From NCBI RefSeq assembly GCF_001182785.1, contig NZ_CP012099.1:2974501-3038500 (forward strand): 64,000 nucleotides of DNA. The letters are read 5' to 3'. The notes under the pieces were generated by a model. It was not told where the DNA came from and made no database searches. It was given only the letters and a program-made list of their open reading frames with translations. The DNA is from Bacillus thuringiensis. GTDB lineage: Bacteria; Bacillota; Bacilli; Bacillales; Bacillaceae_G. Positions within the stretch are counted from its first letter, which is position 1. The number at the start of each line of letters is the position of its first letter. This document shows, piece by piece, positions 19,143 to 28,021 of this stretch. The position numbers and the translations under genes were made by a program.

Positions 19143-20978
19143 ATGAATTTACCGGATATGATCTTATATAACGGAAAAATTACTACCCTTGACCCTTCTC
19201 AGCCTGAGGTATCTGCTATCGCCATAACTGATGGTTTAGTCACTGCAGTAGGTGGAGATGAGATTCTTAATAGTGCCACGGAAAAAACAAAAAAAATAGA
19301 CCTAAAAAGAAAGAGAGCTATTCCAGGCCTGAATGACTCTCATATACACGTTATTCGTGGTGGTCTGCATTATAATATGGAATTACGTTGGGAAGGCGTG
19401 CCATCACTTTTTATTGCTCTAGAAATGCTCAAAGAACAGGCAAGGCGTACACCTGCTCCTCAGTGGGTAAGAGTAGTTGGAGGTTGGTCTGAATTTCAAT
19501 TTAAAGAGAGACGGATGCCAACATTAGAAGAGATTAATGCTGTTTCTGAAGACACGCCTGTCTTTGTGCTACATCTTTACGATAGAGCACTTGTAAATCG
19601 TGCAGGGCTACGTGCACTGGGATACACGAAAGATACCCCAGACCCTCCAGGCTGTTTAATTCAGCGGGATAAAAGAGGTAATCCAACGGGCCTTTTAATT
19701 GCTAACCCTAACGCTTCTATTCTTTATTCAAGTTTGGGTAAAGCTCCAGTACTTAATCTTGACGACCAGATTAACTCAACTCGTCATTTTATGCGTGAAT
19801 TAAATAGATTAGGTATTACAAGCGCCATCGACGCAGGTGGTGGCTTCCAAAATTACCCTGATGACTACAAAGTTGTTGAACATTTAGCCGAGAAGGAACA
19901 ATTAACTTTGCGTATTGCTTATAATCTATTTACGCAAAATCCTAATCATGAATATGAAGACTTTGCTTCATGGGCAAAAATTGTTTCTCCTGGTCAAGGA
20001 AATGATAAGTATAAAATGAATGGTGCCGGAGAAATGTTAGTATTCTCGGCAGCCGATTTTGAAAAATTTCAAATGCCACGGCCCGAACTAGCTACAGTAA
20101 TGGAAGCCGACTTAAAGAAAGTAATTTCTCTATTGGTGGAAAACCGTTGGCCATTCCGTTTACATGCAACTTATGACGAGTCAATCACACGTTTCTTAAA
20201 TGTATTTGAGGAAGTTAACAGAGAAATTCCTTTTAATGGGCTACGCTGGTGGTTTGATCATGCAGAAACAATCTCAGATCGTAGTATGGAACGTGTTAAG
20301 GCTTTAAATGGCGGTATTGCCATCCAAGACCGCATGGCTTTTCAAGGTGAATACTTTGTTGACTTATACGGAAAGGAAGCTGCAAAGCATACTCCTCCGA
20401 TTTATCGTATGTTAGATCTTGGTATACCTGTTGGCGCCGGTAGTGATGCAACCAGGGTTTCCAGCTATAACCCTTGGGTCGCTCTTTACTGGATGGTTGC
20501 CGGAAAAACCATTGGTGGTCTTTCCATATACGATGAAAAAAATAAACTTGATAGAAAAGTAGCCCTGGAATTATATTCAAAAGGAAGTGCGTGGTTCTCT
20601 GGTGATGAAGGTAAAAAGGGAACCCTTGCAGTAGGTCAGTTTGCTGATATTGCTGTATTGTCTTCTGACTACTTTACTGTGCCAGAAGAAGAAATCAAAG
20701 ACCTTGAATCATTACTCACCATTATGGGTGGGCAGGTTGTTTATGGAAATGATGAATTTAAAAATTTATCACCTGAATTGCCGCCAGCATCACCTGATTG
20801 GTCACCGACGGGCGTTTATGGTTATGGTGGTGCTAACCTAGCAAACACTATACTTTCTCACGATTCCCATGATAACAAGTTACATAGTTGTAGTAACCCT
20901 CTCCATCAACACACTCATACCGTAATAGGAAAAGATGGAACTAAATGGGGGATTGGTTGTACTTGCTTTGCTTTCTAA
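19143..20978 (+). CDS. Amidohydrolase (YtcJ/Amidohydro_3 type) with Cys/His tail
   Basis: A 611-residue metal-dependent hydrolase of the amidohydrolase superfamily. YNGKITTLDPSQPEVSAIAI forms the N-terminal beta-sandwich, IPGLNDSHIHVIRGG (about 63-77) holds the HxH metal pair, WWFDHAETIS holds a metal His, and VGAGSDATRVSSYNPWVALYWMVAGK holds the metal Asp. The enzyme should hydrolyse a C-N bond in an amide or cyclic imide. Odd feature: the last 40 residues form a Cys/His-rich tail (HSCSNPLHQHTHT, GIGCTCFAF), a likely extra metal-binding segment. ATG 19143 follows GAGGTG. It is the last gene of the isochorismatase-ABM cluster and is closed by a strong terminator. Confidence 0.87.
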   Translation: MNLPDMILYNGKITTLDPSQPEVSAIAITDGLVTAVGGDEILNSATEKTKKIDLKRKRAIPGLNDSHIHVIRGGLHYNMELRWEGVPSLFIALEMLKEQARRTPAPQWVRVVGGWSEFQFKERRMPTLEEINAVSEDTPVFVLHLYDRALVNRAGLRALGYTKDTPDPPGCLIQRDKRGNPTGLLIANPNASILYSSLGKAPVLNLDDQINSTRHFMRELNRLGITSAIDAGGGFQNYPDDYKVVEHLAEKEQLTLRIAYNLFTQNPNHEYEDFASWAKIVSPGQGNDKYKMNGAGEMLVFSAADFEKFQMPRPELATVMEADLKKVISLLVENRWPFRLHATYDESITRFLNVFEEVNREIPFNGLRWWFDHAETISDRSMERVKALNGGIAIQDRMAFQGEYFVDLYGKEAAKHTPPIYRMLDLGIPVGAGSDATRVSSYNPWVALYWMVAGKTIGGLSIYDEKNKLDRKVALELYSKGSAWFSGDEGKKGTLAVGQFADIAVLSSDYFTVPEEEIKDLESLLTIMGGQVVYGNDEFKNLSPELPPASPDWSPTGVYGYGGANLANTILSHDSHDNKLHSCSNPLHQHTHTVIGKDGTKWGIGCTCFAF

Positions 20979-20981
20979 ATC

Positions 20982-21010
20982 AAAACCACCGGTATAATGC
21001 CGGTGGTTTT
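20982..21010 (+). terminator. Terminator of the isochorismatase-amidohydrolase operon
   Basis: AAAACCACCGG pairs perfectly with CCGGTGGTTTT around TATAATG, then CTTTCT. It begins three bases after the stop. Confidence 0.9.
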
Positions 21011-21074
21011 CTTTCTACAATAAGGATATGTAGATTCAAAATAGCAGTGTATATCCCCATATGGAATCTGTTAC

Positions 21075-21285
21075 TATGCGATAAGACCAAAGAATTGATT
21101 GATTAACTTAACTTGTTTTTGATAGCCTTCTCTCCTTGTAAAGTCCGTCCTTTTTTCCTTAATTAAAAGTCAGCGGTATCCCCTTTTGATCGACTACACC
21201 ATACATATAAATCCACTACCCTTTGACTTTAATATAGGTCTCATCTCAAGACGTATAGATTTTTTCAATTGTTACACTAAAATCA
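21075..21285 (-). mobile_element. IS6/IS240-type transposase remnant
   Basis: The minus strand reads DETYIKVKG, a stop, then WIYMYGVVDQKGIPLTF. This is the DDE-domain segment of IS6-family transposases (DETYIKVKGKWxYLYRAVDxxG). Stops precede (at TS*DET) and follow it, and no terminal repeats are seen. It is a decayed fragment of about 200 bp squeezed between the amidohydrolase terminator and the LysR gene. Confidence 0.7.
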
Positions 21286-21288
21286 TTA

Positions 21289-22167
21289 TTATACTAATAC
21301 CTTTTGAGGATTATTTAACTTCTGCATAAAGATACGTGCTGCAAAACTTAAAAATTTATCATCAAAATGAATAAGATTAATATCTTGCCTTGGTGTTGGA
21401 TCAGTAATACGAACTATGCTCAAAGTATCATTATTAACAAAATCAACTAGTGAAAGAGGTATTATGGCAACCCCATGACCATTGTATACAAGACTCAATA
21501 GAGAAATAGAAGATTTTGTTTCTATATTTGCTTCAGATAAAGATAACCCTAAACTCTCACAATATATTTTAATAGATTCACGACAACTACATGAAACCAT
21601 TATTCTACTCAGTCCTACTAATTCTCGAAAAGAAACAAATGGTTTTTCATCCAAAGGATGGTTTTTTGGAATGACAAGGACAAGCTCTTCGCTATACAAA
21701 AGGGTGCTTGTTAATGTGTCTGGAATTTGAGCACTACGTGTAATCCCTATATCAATATTTTTGTTAACGATTTGATTTACAGCAACTTCGGACTCTATAA
21801 TTTTTACAACGATGTTAGGATACTGTTGTTGAAACTTCATAATATAAGGTGTTAAATAAGTGAGATCCTCTAATAAACCTCCTATAGTAATCACACCTCT
21901 TTTTACACCCTTTAATTCAAAAATTTCATTATAAACGTCATCAAATTGTTGCATGATAAATTTTCCTTTATCAAATAGCAGCTTACCCGCTTCTGTCATT
22001 TTGATACCTCTTCCAACTCGATGAAACAATGGTGTATCAAGTTCACCTTCTAACACACGGATTTGTTGGCTTAAAGTCGGCTGTGAAATACCTAGAACTT
22101 CCGCAGCTTTAGTAAAACTATTATTATTACAAACTTGAATAAAATACTCTAAATGACGTAATTCCAT
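21289..22167 (-). CDS. LysR-family regulator (CynR/CysL-like)
   Basis: A 292-residue regulator. The winged helix-turn-helix is MELRHLEYFIQVCNNNSFTKAAEVLGISQPTLSQQIRVLE (residues 1-40), followed by the linker helix and a periplasmic-binding-like effector domain (ITIGGLLEDLTYLTPYIMKFQQQYPNI..., VLVIPKNHPL, GHGVAIIPLSLV). It is convergent with the isochorismatase-amidohydrolase operon rather than divergent, with an IS remnant in between, so an original divergent layout may have been disturbed. Control of that operon is plausible but inferred. A double-Cys motif VSCSCRES in the effector domain is unusual and could sense redox or metals. Confidence 0.88.
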   Translation of the reverse strand: MELRHLEYFIQVCNNNSFTKAAEVLGISQPTLSQQIRVLEGELDTPLFHRVGRGIKMTEAGKLLFDKGKFIMQQFDDVYNEIFELKGVKRGVITIGGLLEDLTYLTPYIMKFQQQYPNIVVKIIESEVAVNQIVNKNIDIGITRSAQIPDTLTSTLLYSEELVLVIPKNHPLDEKPFVSFRELVGLSRIMVSCSCRESIKIYCESLGLSLSEANIETKSSISLLSLVYNGHGVAIIPLSLVDFVNNDTLSIVRITDPTPRQDINLIHFDDKFLSFAARIFMQKLNNPQKVLV

Positions 22168-22432
22168 TCTTGATACCCACTCTCCGCTTTATGAAAGATT
22201 TATAATGAAAAGGACAATATGTATACGTTAACAGAACAACTATCTTTCCTACTATATCAATTGCAATTACATAATTTCTTTATTTTGTACTACAATACAT
22301 TTACTACTATTTATTGATTTTCCCTCCTATTTATTTAATTTATATTTAATTAGGATATTACTAAACAGAAATAACCTCTAAAAACTTACAATTTCTGTGC
22401 ATAATATCCTAACTTTTTCAACTGTTTAATTA

Positions 22433-22761
22433 TCATTTTTTCTCAATATAGTCCAAACTACCAAATATTTTCCGAATCCCCTCTTTATGCTGAGGAAAAA
22501 TTAGTGTCACCAATTCAATACTTTCTGAAGTAATTGATGCATACGTGATACTACTACTTGCAAGTAATATTTTGGTCTCCAATTTTTTTATAGGCTGATC
22601 AGCTTTACTGTATTGTATAGTAGCTCAAGCACTGCAAATTCAGTTGAATTAAGTCCATAAATTTTTATATCCTTTTCAATACGTTTAGTGATTAACTGTA
22701 ATTCCCTTGATAATATAACAAATAACTTTAAAGATAAGCTCTCATCGTTAATCACGCTCAT
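22433..22761 (-). pseudogene. Broken MarR-family regulator (MhqR-like)
   Basis: The first 53 codons read as a MarR N-terminus (LKLFVILSRELQLITKRIEKDI, YGLNSTEFAVLELLYN). A frameshift follows, after which the other frame continues as KADQPIKKLETKILLASSSITY and then IELVTLIFPQHKEGIRKIFGSLD, the MarR recognition helix and C-terminus. The segment in between (wing and RR dyad) is deleted. The start at 22761 follows TTGTAAAGGATTGG. Intact relatives control quinone-detoxification genes; this one cannot bind DNA normally. Confidence 0.8.
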
Positions 22762-23148
22762 AATTACCAATCCTTTACAACTTATCTTGAATTCGAGATT
22801 CATTATATTATCGTCAAAATATTATGTCAATCATTCATTTTAGCTTTATCAAGCCACTTATAATTTATTTCTCAACATAAGATATATGGAATTAGAAGAG
22901 AACAATTGTTACTATATAATCTTCATGGTATCTTTCCTCCTTTAGATTTTTTATTTAGTTGTTATGTAATATGTAATACACCTATTTTAAAGATGTTAAA
23001 TCTAAATTTTCAAAATTTTAACACAATAAGTTATTCATGTTTTTAATATCAAAGAAATGTCACAAGAACTTTGCTTTGATAAAAGCGCTACAAATAACGA
23101 TTTGTTTGGAAGGCAAGCCCATTGTTTTATAGAAATCATAGAAAAATA
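22762..23148. other. Intergenic stretch, no gene seen
   Basis: AT-rich DNA between the broken MarR gene and the DUF3887 hydrolase terminator. I see no conserved reading frame, RNA motif or clear operator. Confidence 0.6.
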
Positions 23149-23179
23149 AAAAAGCACTCCTTTTCAAAGAGTGCTTTAA
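23149..23179 (-). terminator. Terminator of the DUF3887/alpha-beta hydrolase gene
   Basis: AAAGCACTC pairs perfectly with GAGTGCTTT around CTTTTCAAA with A/T runs on both sides. Confidence 0.85.
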
Positions 23180-23252
23180 AAAAACATATAACCTAATAAA
23201 AATATTTCTATTTTGATTACGGAAAGAAAGTCTTTATTAAAACATATGGTTG

Positions 23253-24791
23253 CTAATTTAATTGCGATTTGCCTTGCACCCAAGCAGCAATATCATTTAT
23301 AACATACTCAGGGATATTAGCAGGACTATAATATTCATCTGGCTTACTTATTTCCCCATCACCCTCTGTAAAGAAATGATTTAACTTTGGATATAGTCGA
23401 TAATCAACGTTATCTCGTTCTTTTAATTGTTCTTTCCAAAGAGGGATTTCGATTTTTGATTGAACTTGATAGTCTCTTTCTCCTTGAATAATAAGAAGCG
23501 GTATCTTTTGTTCTTTTGACATTTCTGCCGCTTTAATTTTACGGATAGAATCCCAAAATACTGCTGATCCTAAGTAAAAATCTTTTGGGGGATTCTGACC
23601 AGAGAAATTGGGATCATTTAATAATTCAAATTGCGATTTGTAGAATTTATATTGATCCAGGTTCATTGCTCCAATAGAGAAAAGGTACTCAAATTGATCT
23701 AAAACAACGTCTTGGATCGTACGAGCTGGCCCTCCCATTACAATTGCCCCAGCAATATTTTTATTTTGGTCTTTTTCAATCATTTTCGGAAGCATCATTC
23801 CACCTTGACTATGACCAAGAATATATATTTGATTCTTATTTATTAAAGGCTCATTTTTAAGAAATTGAGTTACAAGAAGAGCATCATCTGTTGTCTCTTT
23901 ATCAACTGTATAAAAGGGACTGAATTGTGTTTTTAACCCATGTTCATAAGTTCTTTTATTATAGCGAAGGACAGCAATTCCCTTCGATGCAAGACCTTCA
24001 GCTAAATCGCGAAATGGTTTTAAAGCAAACGCTGTTTCATCCTGATCAGTTGCTCCTGATCCTTGAACAAGAATAACCGCTGGAAAAGGACCCTTTCCTT
24101 TTGGAACCGACAATGTTCCTGGTAATGGAAATGCACCACTTCCAACTACTACTTCTTTATCAATAAATGATTCAGGCTTACTATATGATGGACGCTCTGC
24201 AACAGGACTAAACGACATGCTGAGTTGAAAATCGTCTATTTTTCCAGATGGATCTAGTTTAATTAGTAAAGGTACAGTCATTTTTTCAAAAACTAATTGA
24301 ATCTCCACATTTGTATGAACAGGATTTGTCTCTTTTTGTGTAACCTCTCCAATTTCTATAAAAGAACCTGCTTGTAATTGCACTGGGAGTCCCTCCCAAT
24401 AGCTCTTCAGCCATTCTTCGGATATTATTTTCTGTAATGACCTTGAGGTTAAATCAAATGCAGATTTATAATCTTCACTATTCATATGGCGAATAAATGA
24501 AAGAGTAGTAGATATAATAGGATTTTCCTCATCACTATTGTCTACTTTTTTTATAGTTGTGTTTGCTTCCTTTAATTTCGAAATAAATTGATGGTTAAAC
24601 GGATAATTATATGTATCAGGATATAAGCTTGTTTTCAATACTTCCGTATTCCGTCCCTCATACAAACTTGAAGAACTCGTAAAATTTTCAGGTAAAATTA
24701 CTTCCTCCGCATATGAGACTGAGGGAATTGTTATTGAAAAAATTGCACTAACAAGTAATAACTTATTACTTGTTCTTCTTTTCTTACCCAT
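23253..24791 (-). CDS. Exported alpha/beta hydrolase with N-terminal DUF3887 domain
   Basis: A 512-residue exported protein with a signal peptide (KKRRTSNKLLLVSAIFSITIPSVSYA, cleavage near residue 28). Residues about 85-200 form a DUF3887-like, NTF2-type domain (FIRHMNSEDYKSAFDLTSRSLQKI...). The C-terminal half is a serine hydrolase: VILVQGSGATDQDET is the oxyanion region, the nucleophile Ser lies in LGHSQGGMM (about 328), Asp in IIQGERDYQV and His in YPKLNHFF. The same two-domain design occurs in Firmicute extracellular esterases and peptidase-S9-like hydrolases. ATG 24791 follows AAGGGAG. It is monocistronic and the substrate is unknown. Confidence 0.85.
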   Translation of the reverse strand: MGKKRRTSNKLLLVSAIFSITIPSVSYAEEVILPENFTSSSSLYEGRNTEVLKTSLYPDTYNYPFNHQFISKLKEANTTIKKVDNSDEENPIISTTLSFIRHMNSEDYKSAFDLTSRSLQKIISEEWLKSYWEGLPVQLQAGSFIEIGEVTQKETNPVHTNVEIQLVFEKMTVPLLIKLDPSGKIDDFQLSMSFSPVAERPSYSKPESFIDKEVVVGSGAFPLPGTLSVPKGKGPFPAVILVQGSGATDQDETAFALKPFRDLAEGLASKGIAVLRYNKRTYEHGLKTQFSPFYTVDKETTDDALLVTQFLKNEPLINKNQIYILGHSQGGMMLPKMIEKDQNKNIAGAIVMGGPARTIQDVVLDQFEYLFSIGAMNLDQYKFYKSQFELLNDPNFSGQNPPKDFYLGSAVFWDSIRKIKAAEMSKEQKIPLLIIQGERDYQVQSKIEIPLWKEQLKERDNVDYRLYPKLNHFFTEGDGEISKPDEYYSPANIPEYVINDIAAWVQGKSQLN

Positions 24792-24812
24792 AATTATTGA
24801 TTCTCCCTTCAA

Positions 24813-25254
24813 AATTAAAAATTTCTAATACAATATGCCAACTATAAGGAAAATAAAAATTATCAAAGAGATTAATAATCTATTTTACGATCCCCCCTAA
24901 CTAGTTAAAAATCTATCATTAACAAACTTCAATAAAAAATGCCTTCCCCCTCTTTTTTTATCATTGGATTTTTCAGTGCCATAGAAGCACAGCCCTGCAT
25001 TGCATGTAACTGCCCCATGGGATTCTCTATTCCAAAAGAAAGCAGCCCCCCACAAGATACTTTATTTAATTGTTATCACTCTAATTTATTTAGATAATTC
25101 TCTTATTACTGTAAGATACATTTATTCTAAATCCTAAAACACACTTATTTCTTGATAGGTTCTTAAGAAATATCAAAAAAGAAAGAAAAAAGTTATTTGG
25201 TTATTCATTCCGTAAGCTTAATGCTCAAGTTAGTTTTTTTCACACGGTTAAACT
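24813..25254. other. Intergenic stretch, no convincing gene
   Basis: AT-rich except for a short GC-richer patch near 24960-25055. On the minus strand that patch reads LLSFGIENPMGQLHAMQGC without a start or recognisable family. Nothing else was assignable. Confidence 0.5.
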
Positions 25255-25345
25255 TTATTAAGAAAACTTTAAGGAATTTCCCTCTATATTCATAAGAATT
25301 TTTTTCTATACTGAAGCATGTAAATGAACAAGAGGAGAAACGATA
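25255..25345 (+). promoter_or_regulatory. Promoter/leader of the YxeA-family gene
   Basis: TTAAG-AAAACT-TTAAG is a direct repeat with 11-bp spacing, the layout of OmpR-type response-regulator sites. It lies upstream of a TATACT -10 box with no good -35, as expected of an activated promoter. GAGGAG precedes the ATG. A near-copy without a gene lies at 12222-12312. Confidence 0.55.
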
Positions 25346-25711
25346 ATGAGAAAATTTGTAATTTGCATATTAGGAATAGGCCTTCCTATATACTTACTAC
25401 CTTTCATATTACGCGGGGATTTAGACAGATTTAATCCGATTGCTGAAGAAAAAAATGTATACGCCGTCGCGAAAGGATATGGCGTTCCGGATTACCATCA
25501 TAAAGGAAGAGCTATGTACTCACTAAAAGGTGTTGATGAATTAAGCAATGAGAAAGAATATAAAGTTGGAACGAACACACCTAATGATTTTATAAGAAAA
25601 ACTTACTTAAAAATTCATGTGAAAGGAAAGTATGTGTATTCTTACGATATTATTTCTAAAAAGGATATTCCAGAGAAAATAAGGGGACAATTGGAGCTAG
25701 CAGATAAATAA
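25346..25711 (+). CDS. yxeA: YxeA-family (DUF1093) exported protein
   Basis: A 121-residue protein with one N-terminal hydrophobic segment (FVICILGIGLPIYLLPFIL) and a small beta-rich domain. The pattern YAVAKGYGVPDYHHKGRAMYSLKGVDE ... DFIRKTYLKIHVKGKYVYSYDIISKKDIPEKI fits the DUF1093/YxeA family. In B. subtilis yxeA sits with a peptide-sensing ABC transporter and two-component system (YxdJK-LM); here it is alone, but its promoter keeps an OmpR-type direct repeat. Its function is unknown; it may act in cell-envelope stress. GAGGAG lies 8 nt before the ATG. Confidence 0.75.
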   Translation: MRKFVICILGIGLPIYLLPFILRGDLDRFNPIAEEKNVYAVAKGYGVPDYHHKGRAMYSLKGVDELSNEKEYKVGTNTPNDFIRKTYLKIHVKGKYVYSYDIISKKDIPEKIRGQLELADK

Positions 25712-25742
25712 AAGAGCCAATTCATACGATTTGGCTCTTTAT
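25709..25742 (+). terminator. Terminator of yxeA
   Basis: AAAGAGCCAA pairs with TTGGCTCTTT; it starts at the stop codon. Confidence 0.88.
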
Positions 25743-25798
25743 TACCTCTCCCACCTACCGCTCGGAGAATTTTTTCGGTAGATTTATTAAATTCGTTA

Positions 25799-26509
25799 TC
25801 ATTGTTTTAATAACCATTCTTCAATTACTTTCACGGTTTCATCACGTTGTGCTTTTGGCGTAATCAAGCTCGCATTATCACCTTTTTGCTCACCATACAT
25901 GCCAAAATTAGCATGATTTCCCCCTTTTATCATGTGCATAGTAGTATTCTTTGACATTAACTTTTTATTGTTCTCTATTTTTTCGACAGTTGCTAAAGCA
26001 TCTACTTCCCCGTAAATTGATAACATTGGAATCAACTTAGTAGAGAAGTCATCTGCAGGATAAGAACCTAAGAAAATGATCCCGTCTACCTTTTCTTCAT
26101 GTTGAAATGCATACTTAGAAATCATGGCTCCCCCCATTGAATGCCCAGCAACATACCATTTTTGAACTTCAGGATACTTTTCAATTACACTGTCTACCTC
26201 ATTTATTCCAAGTATCGCTAAGTTTAATGGTAACTTAGGCATTACTACAAAATGCCCATCTTTTGCAAGAGCTTCTCCTAAGTAACTATAAGCCTCCGCT
26301 TCTACTTTAGCTCCTTGATAAAAAATGACTCCTATTTTTGCATCTTTCTCTCCAAAAACTATATAATTTTCATCTTTTTTATCATCTACTAACGACAAAG
26401 CCTCTTTCGTCGGTTTATAAGTAAACTGAGACCAAGTCAAAAACGTAATACTTCCTATAATTAAAATACCAAGTAAAGAGTACAGAGTAATTTCTATCCA
26501 TTTCTTCAC
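25799..26509 (-). CDS. Membrane-anchored alpha/beta hydrolase
   Basis: A 236-residue protein with one N-terminal transmembrane helix (ITLYSLLGILIIGSITFLTW) and an Abhydrolase_5-type domain outside the cell. FYQGAKVEAEAY replaces the usual HG oxyanion motif. The nucleophile Ser is in VAGHSMGGAM (about 120), with Asp in IYGEVDAL and His in KGGNHANFGMYG. The family is related to dienelactone hydrolases and appears in Firmicutes as an uncharacterised extracellular esterase. It is monocistronic and closed by a hairpin at 26690. Confidence 0.85.
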   Translation of the reverse strand: MKKWIEITLYSLLGILIIGSITFLTWSQFTYKPTKEALSLVDDKKDENYIVFGEKDAKIGVIFYQGAKVEAEAYSYLGEALAKDGHFVVMPKLPLNLAILGINEVDSVIEKYPEVQKWYVAGHSMGGAMISKYAFQHEEKVDGIIFLGSYPADDFSTKLIPMLSIYGEVDALATVEKIENNKKLMSKNTTMHMIKGGNHANFGMYGEQKGDNASLITPKAQRDETVKVIEEWLLKQ

Positions 26510-26689
26510 ATATATGCCCTCCCTAAGATGTGTATGTTCTATACTTTAATTATTATTTATATGATTGTCGAATAATCTTAACTAATAAGTTTAAAGAAAA
26601 TAATACGAGTCCTCAAATTCTGTTTTAAAATAAATTCAATATATTCATCCTAAAACAAGGACTTCATACGCAAAGTACAATTTTATAAA

Positions 26690-26727
26690 AAAAGCCGATT
26701 TCTTTATAAAATAAGAAATCGACTTTT
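26690..26727 (-). terminator. Hairpin between hydrolase and deacetylase genes
   Basis: AAAAGCCGATTTCTT pairs with AAGAAATCGACTTTT (one mismatch). It lies upstream of the hydrolase (-) and 57 bp beyond the deacetylase stop, so it most likely ends the deacetylase transcript. Confidence 0.75.
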
Positions 26728-26783
26728 GGCTTAGTTATTGATTTAGTAATGGAAAACACCTTTTTAAGATAATTATGTTTATA

Positions 26784-27626
26784 CTATAGACGTTGATCTT
26801 TCTGAAAGTTTAGTTGAAAATGATCCGCTTCATTGTATACCCCAAATTCATATCCTTTTTCCTTATAAAATTTAATAATTTCCGGAAGCGCTTGTAATGT
26901 CTGTGGTTTTTCATGCATTAGAACTACTTCCACATCTTCTGTTGTTGTACGCTTTACATTCTCTATAATTTGCTGCGGGTTACCTTTTAATTTCCAATCA
27001 TTTGAATCTATCGTCCAATCCCAAACTTTTATTCCTGCTTCTACAATTTGATTACGAATTTCCTGCCCCTTTAATCCTGGTGCAGATCCATATGGAGGAC
27101 GGACTAATTTAGGAGTTGTACCCGTAATATTATGAATAAGAGCTAACGTTTCTTTCATCTCCGGTACAAATTGTCCTTTTTTGTATAGCTTATCACTATT
27201 ATGCGTCATACTATGTGCACCAATATAATGGCCTTCTTTTACTGCTCGTTTTACATTTTCCTGAAAACTTGTATTTTGCAAATTGCTACCTTGCATAAAA
27301 AATGTCGAAGCAACATTTTGCTCTTTTAGTACGTCTAAAAATTTCCCAGTTAATTCGCTAGGACCATCATCAAATGTTAAATATACAACCTTTCCTACTG
27401 GTTTTCCATCAGGTCTTTTCTGTTTTGCCAGTGATGTGTCCTCTTTCTTTTCTTGTTGTTGCATATTAGCTAGCTTAATACTTTCATTAGCTACCCCTTT
27501 CGCTGGGATAGCGTTCCATTTCCCTATTAAAAAGAACGTGAAAAAGGTCGTTGCTAAAACAACTCCTAGAGATAGTATTGCATTAGTTACTACATTTGTT
27601 TTTTTCTTATTTTGTGATTCTTTCAT
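26784..27626 (-). CDS. Polysaccharide (peptidoglycan GlcNAc) deacetylase
   Basis: A 280-residue membrane-anchored NodB-domain enzyme. One N-terminal helix (ILSLGVVLATTFFTFFLIG) is followed by a linker and the five deacetylase motifs: TFDDGPS (84-90, metal Asp87), HSMTH (138-142, metal His pair), RPPYGS (176-181), DWTIDSNDW and LMHEK. These enzymes remove acetyl groups from GlcNAc or MurNAc in peptidoglycan or from chitin-like polymers, which can protect against lysozyme. The B. cereus group has about ten paralogues. The start follows AAAGGA, spacing 10. Confidence 0.9.
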   Translation of the reverse strand: MKESQNKKKTNVVTNAILSLGVVLATTFFTFFLIGKWNAIPAKGVANESIKLANMQQQEKKEDTSLAKQKRPDGKPVGKVVYLTFDDGPSELTGKFLDVLKEQNVASTFFMQGSNLQNTSFQENVKRAVKEGHYIGAHSMTHNSDKLYKKGQFVPEMKETLALIHNITGTTPKLVRPPYGSAPGLKGQEIRNQIVEAGIKVWDWTIDSNDWKLKGNPQQIIENVKRTTTEDVEVVLMHEKPQTLQALPEIIKFYKEKGYEFGVYNEADHFQLNFQKDQRL

Positions 27627-28021
27627 TATATTTCGATCCTTTCCCTACTCATTTTCATATTCATTATTTATGCAGCTAAGTATTAACTTCAGCTGATATT
27701 TACAATAAATAGATTAATAGAGGAAGGTGAAGATAAAATGCAGATAATGTCGAAATTAGTTAAAGAATAGCGTATTGCATCCACTCTTTAAAAAAATATT
27801 TGTTTCTCTACTACAGTTAAATTTGAAACCTGGATATACATCCAAAATAAAAAATACTACTCTTTCTAAATAACATTTTTACATCAAGATAACAGCATAC
27901 CGGCATAAAGATAAAATACAGAGATGGCCGTACTATTGAAATTCTATTATAATTTTGTAATTGGAATTCATTTGAACCAAATGAAGAACTAGAAGAAATA
28001 TTATTATGTGGAGGTACTCCG
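27627..28021. other. Intergenic region before satA
   Basis: No gene seen. A short ATG frame at about 27738 (MQIMSKLVKE) has a GGAAGG site but only ten codons, so it is not called. Confidence 0.55.

Noticed and set aside
24960..25055. GC-richer patch as a coding remnant
   Set aside because: A stop-free minus-strand run exists but no family, start or ribosome site was recognised.
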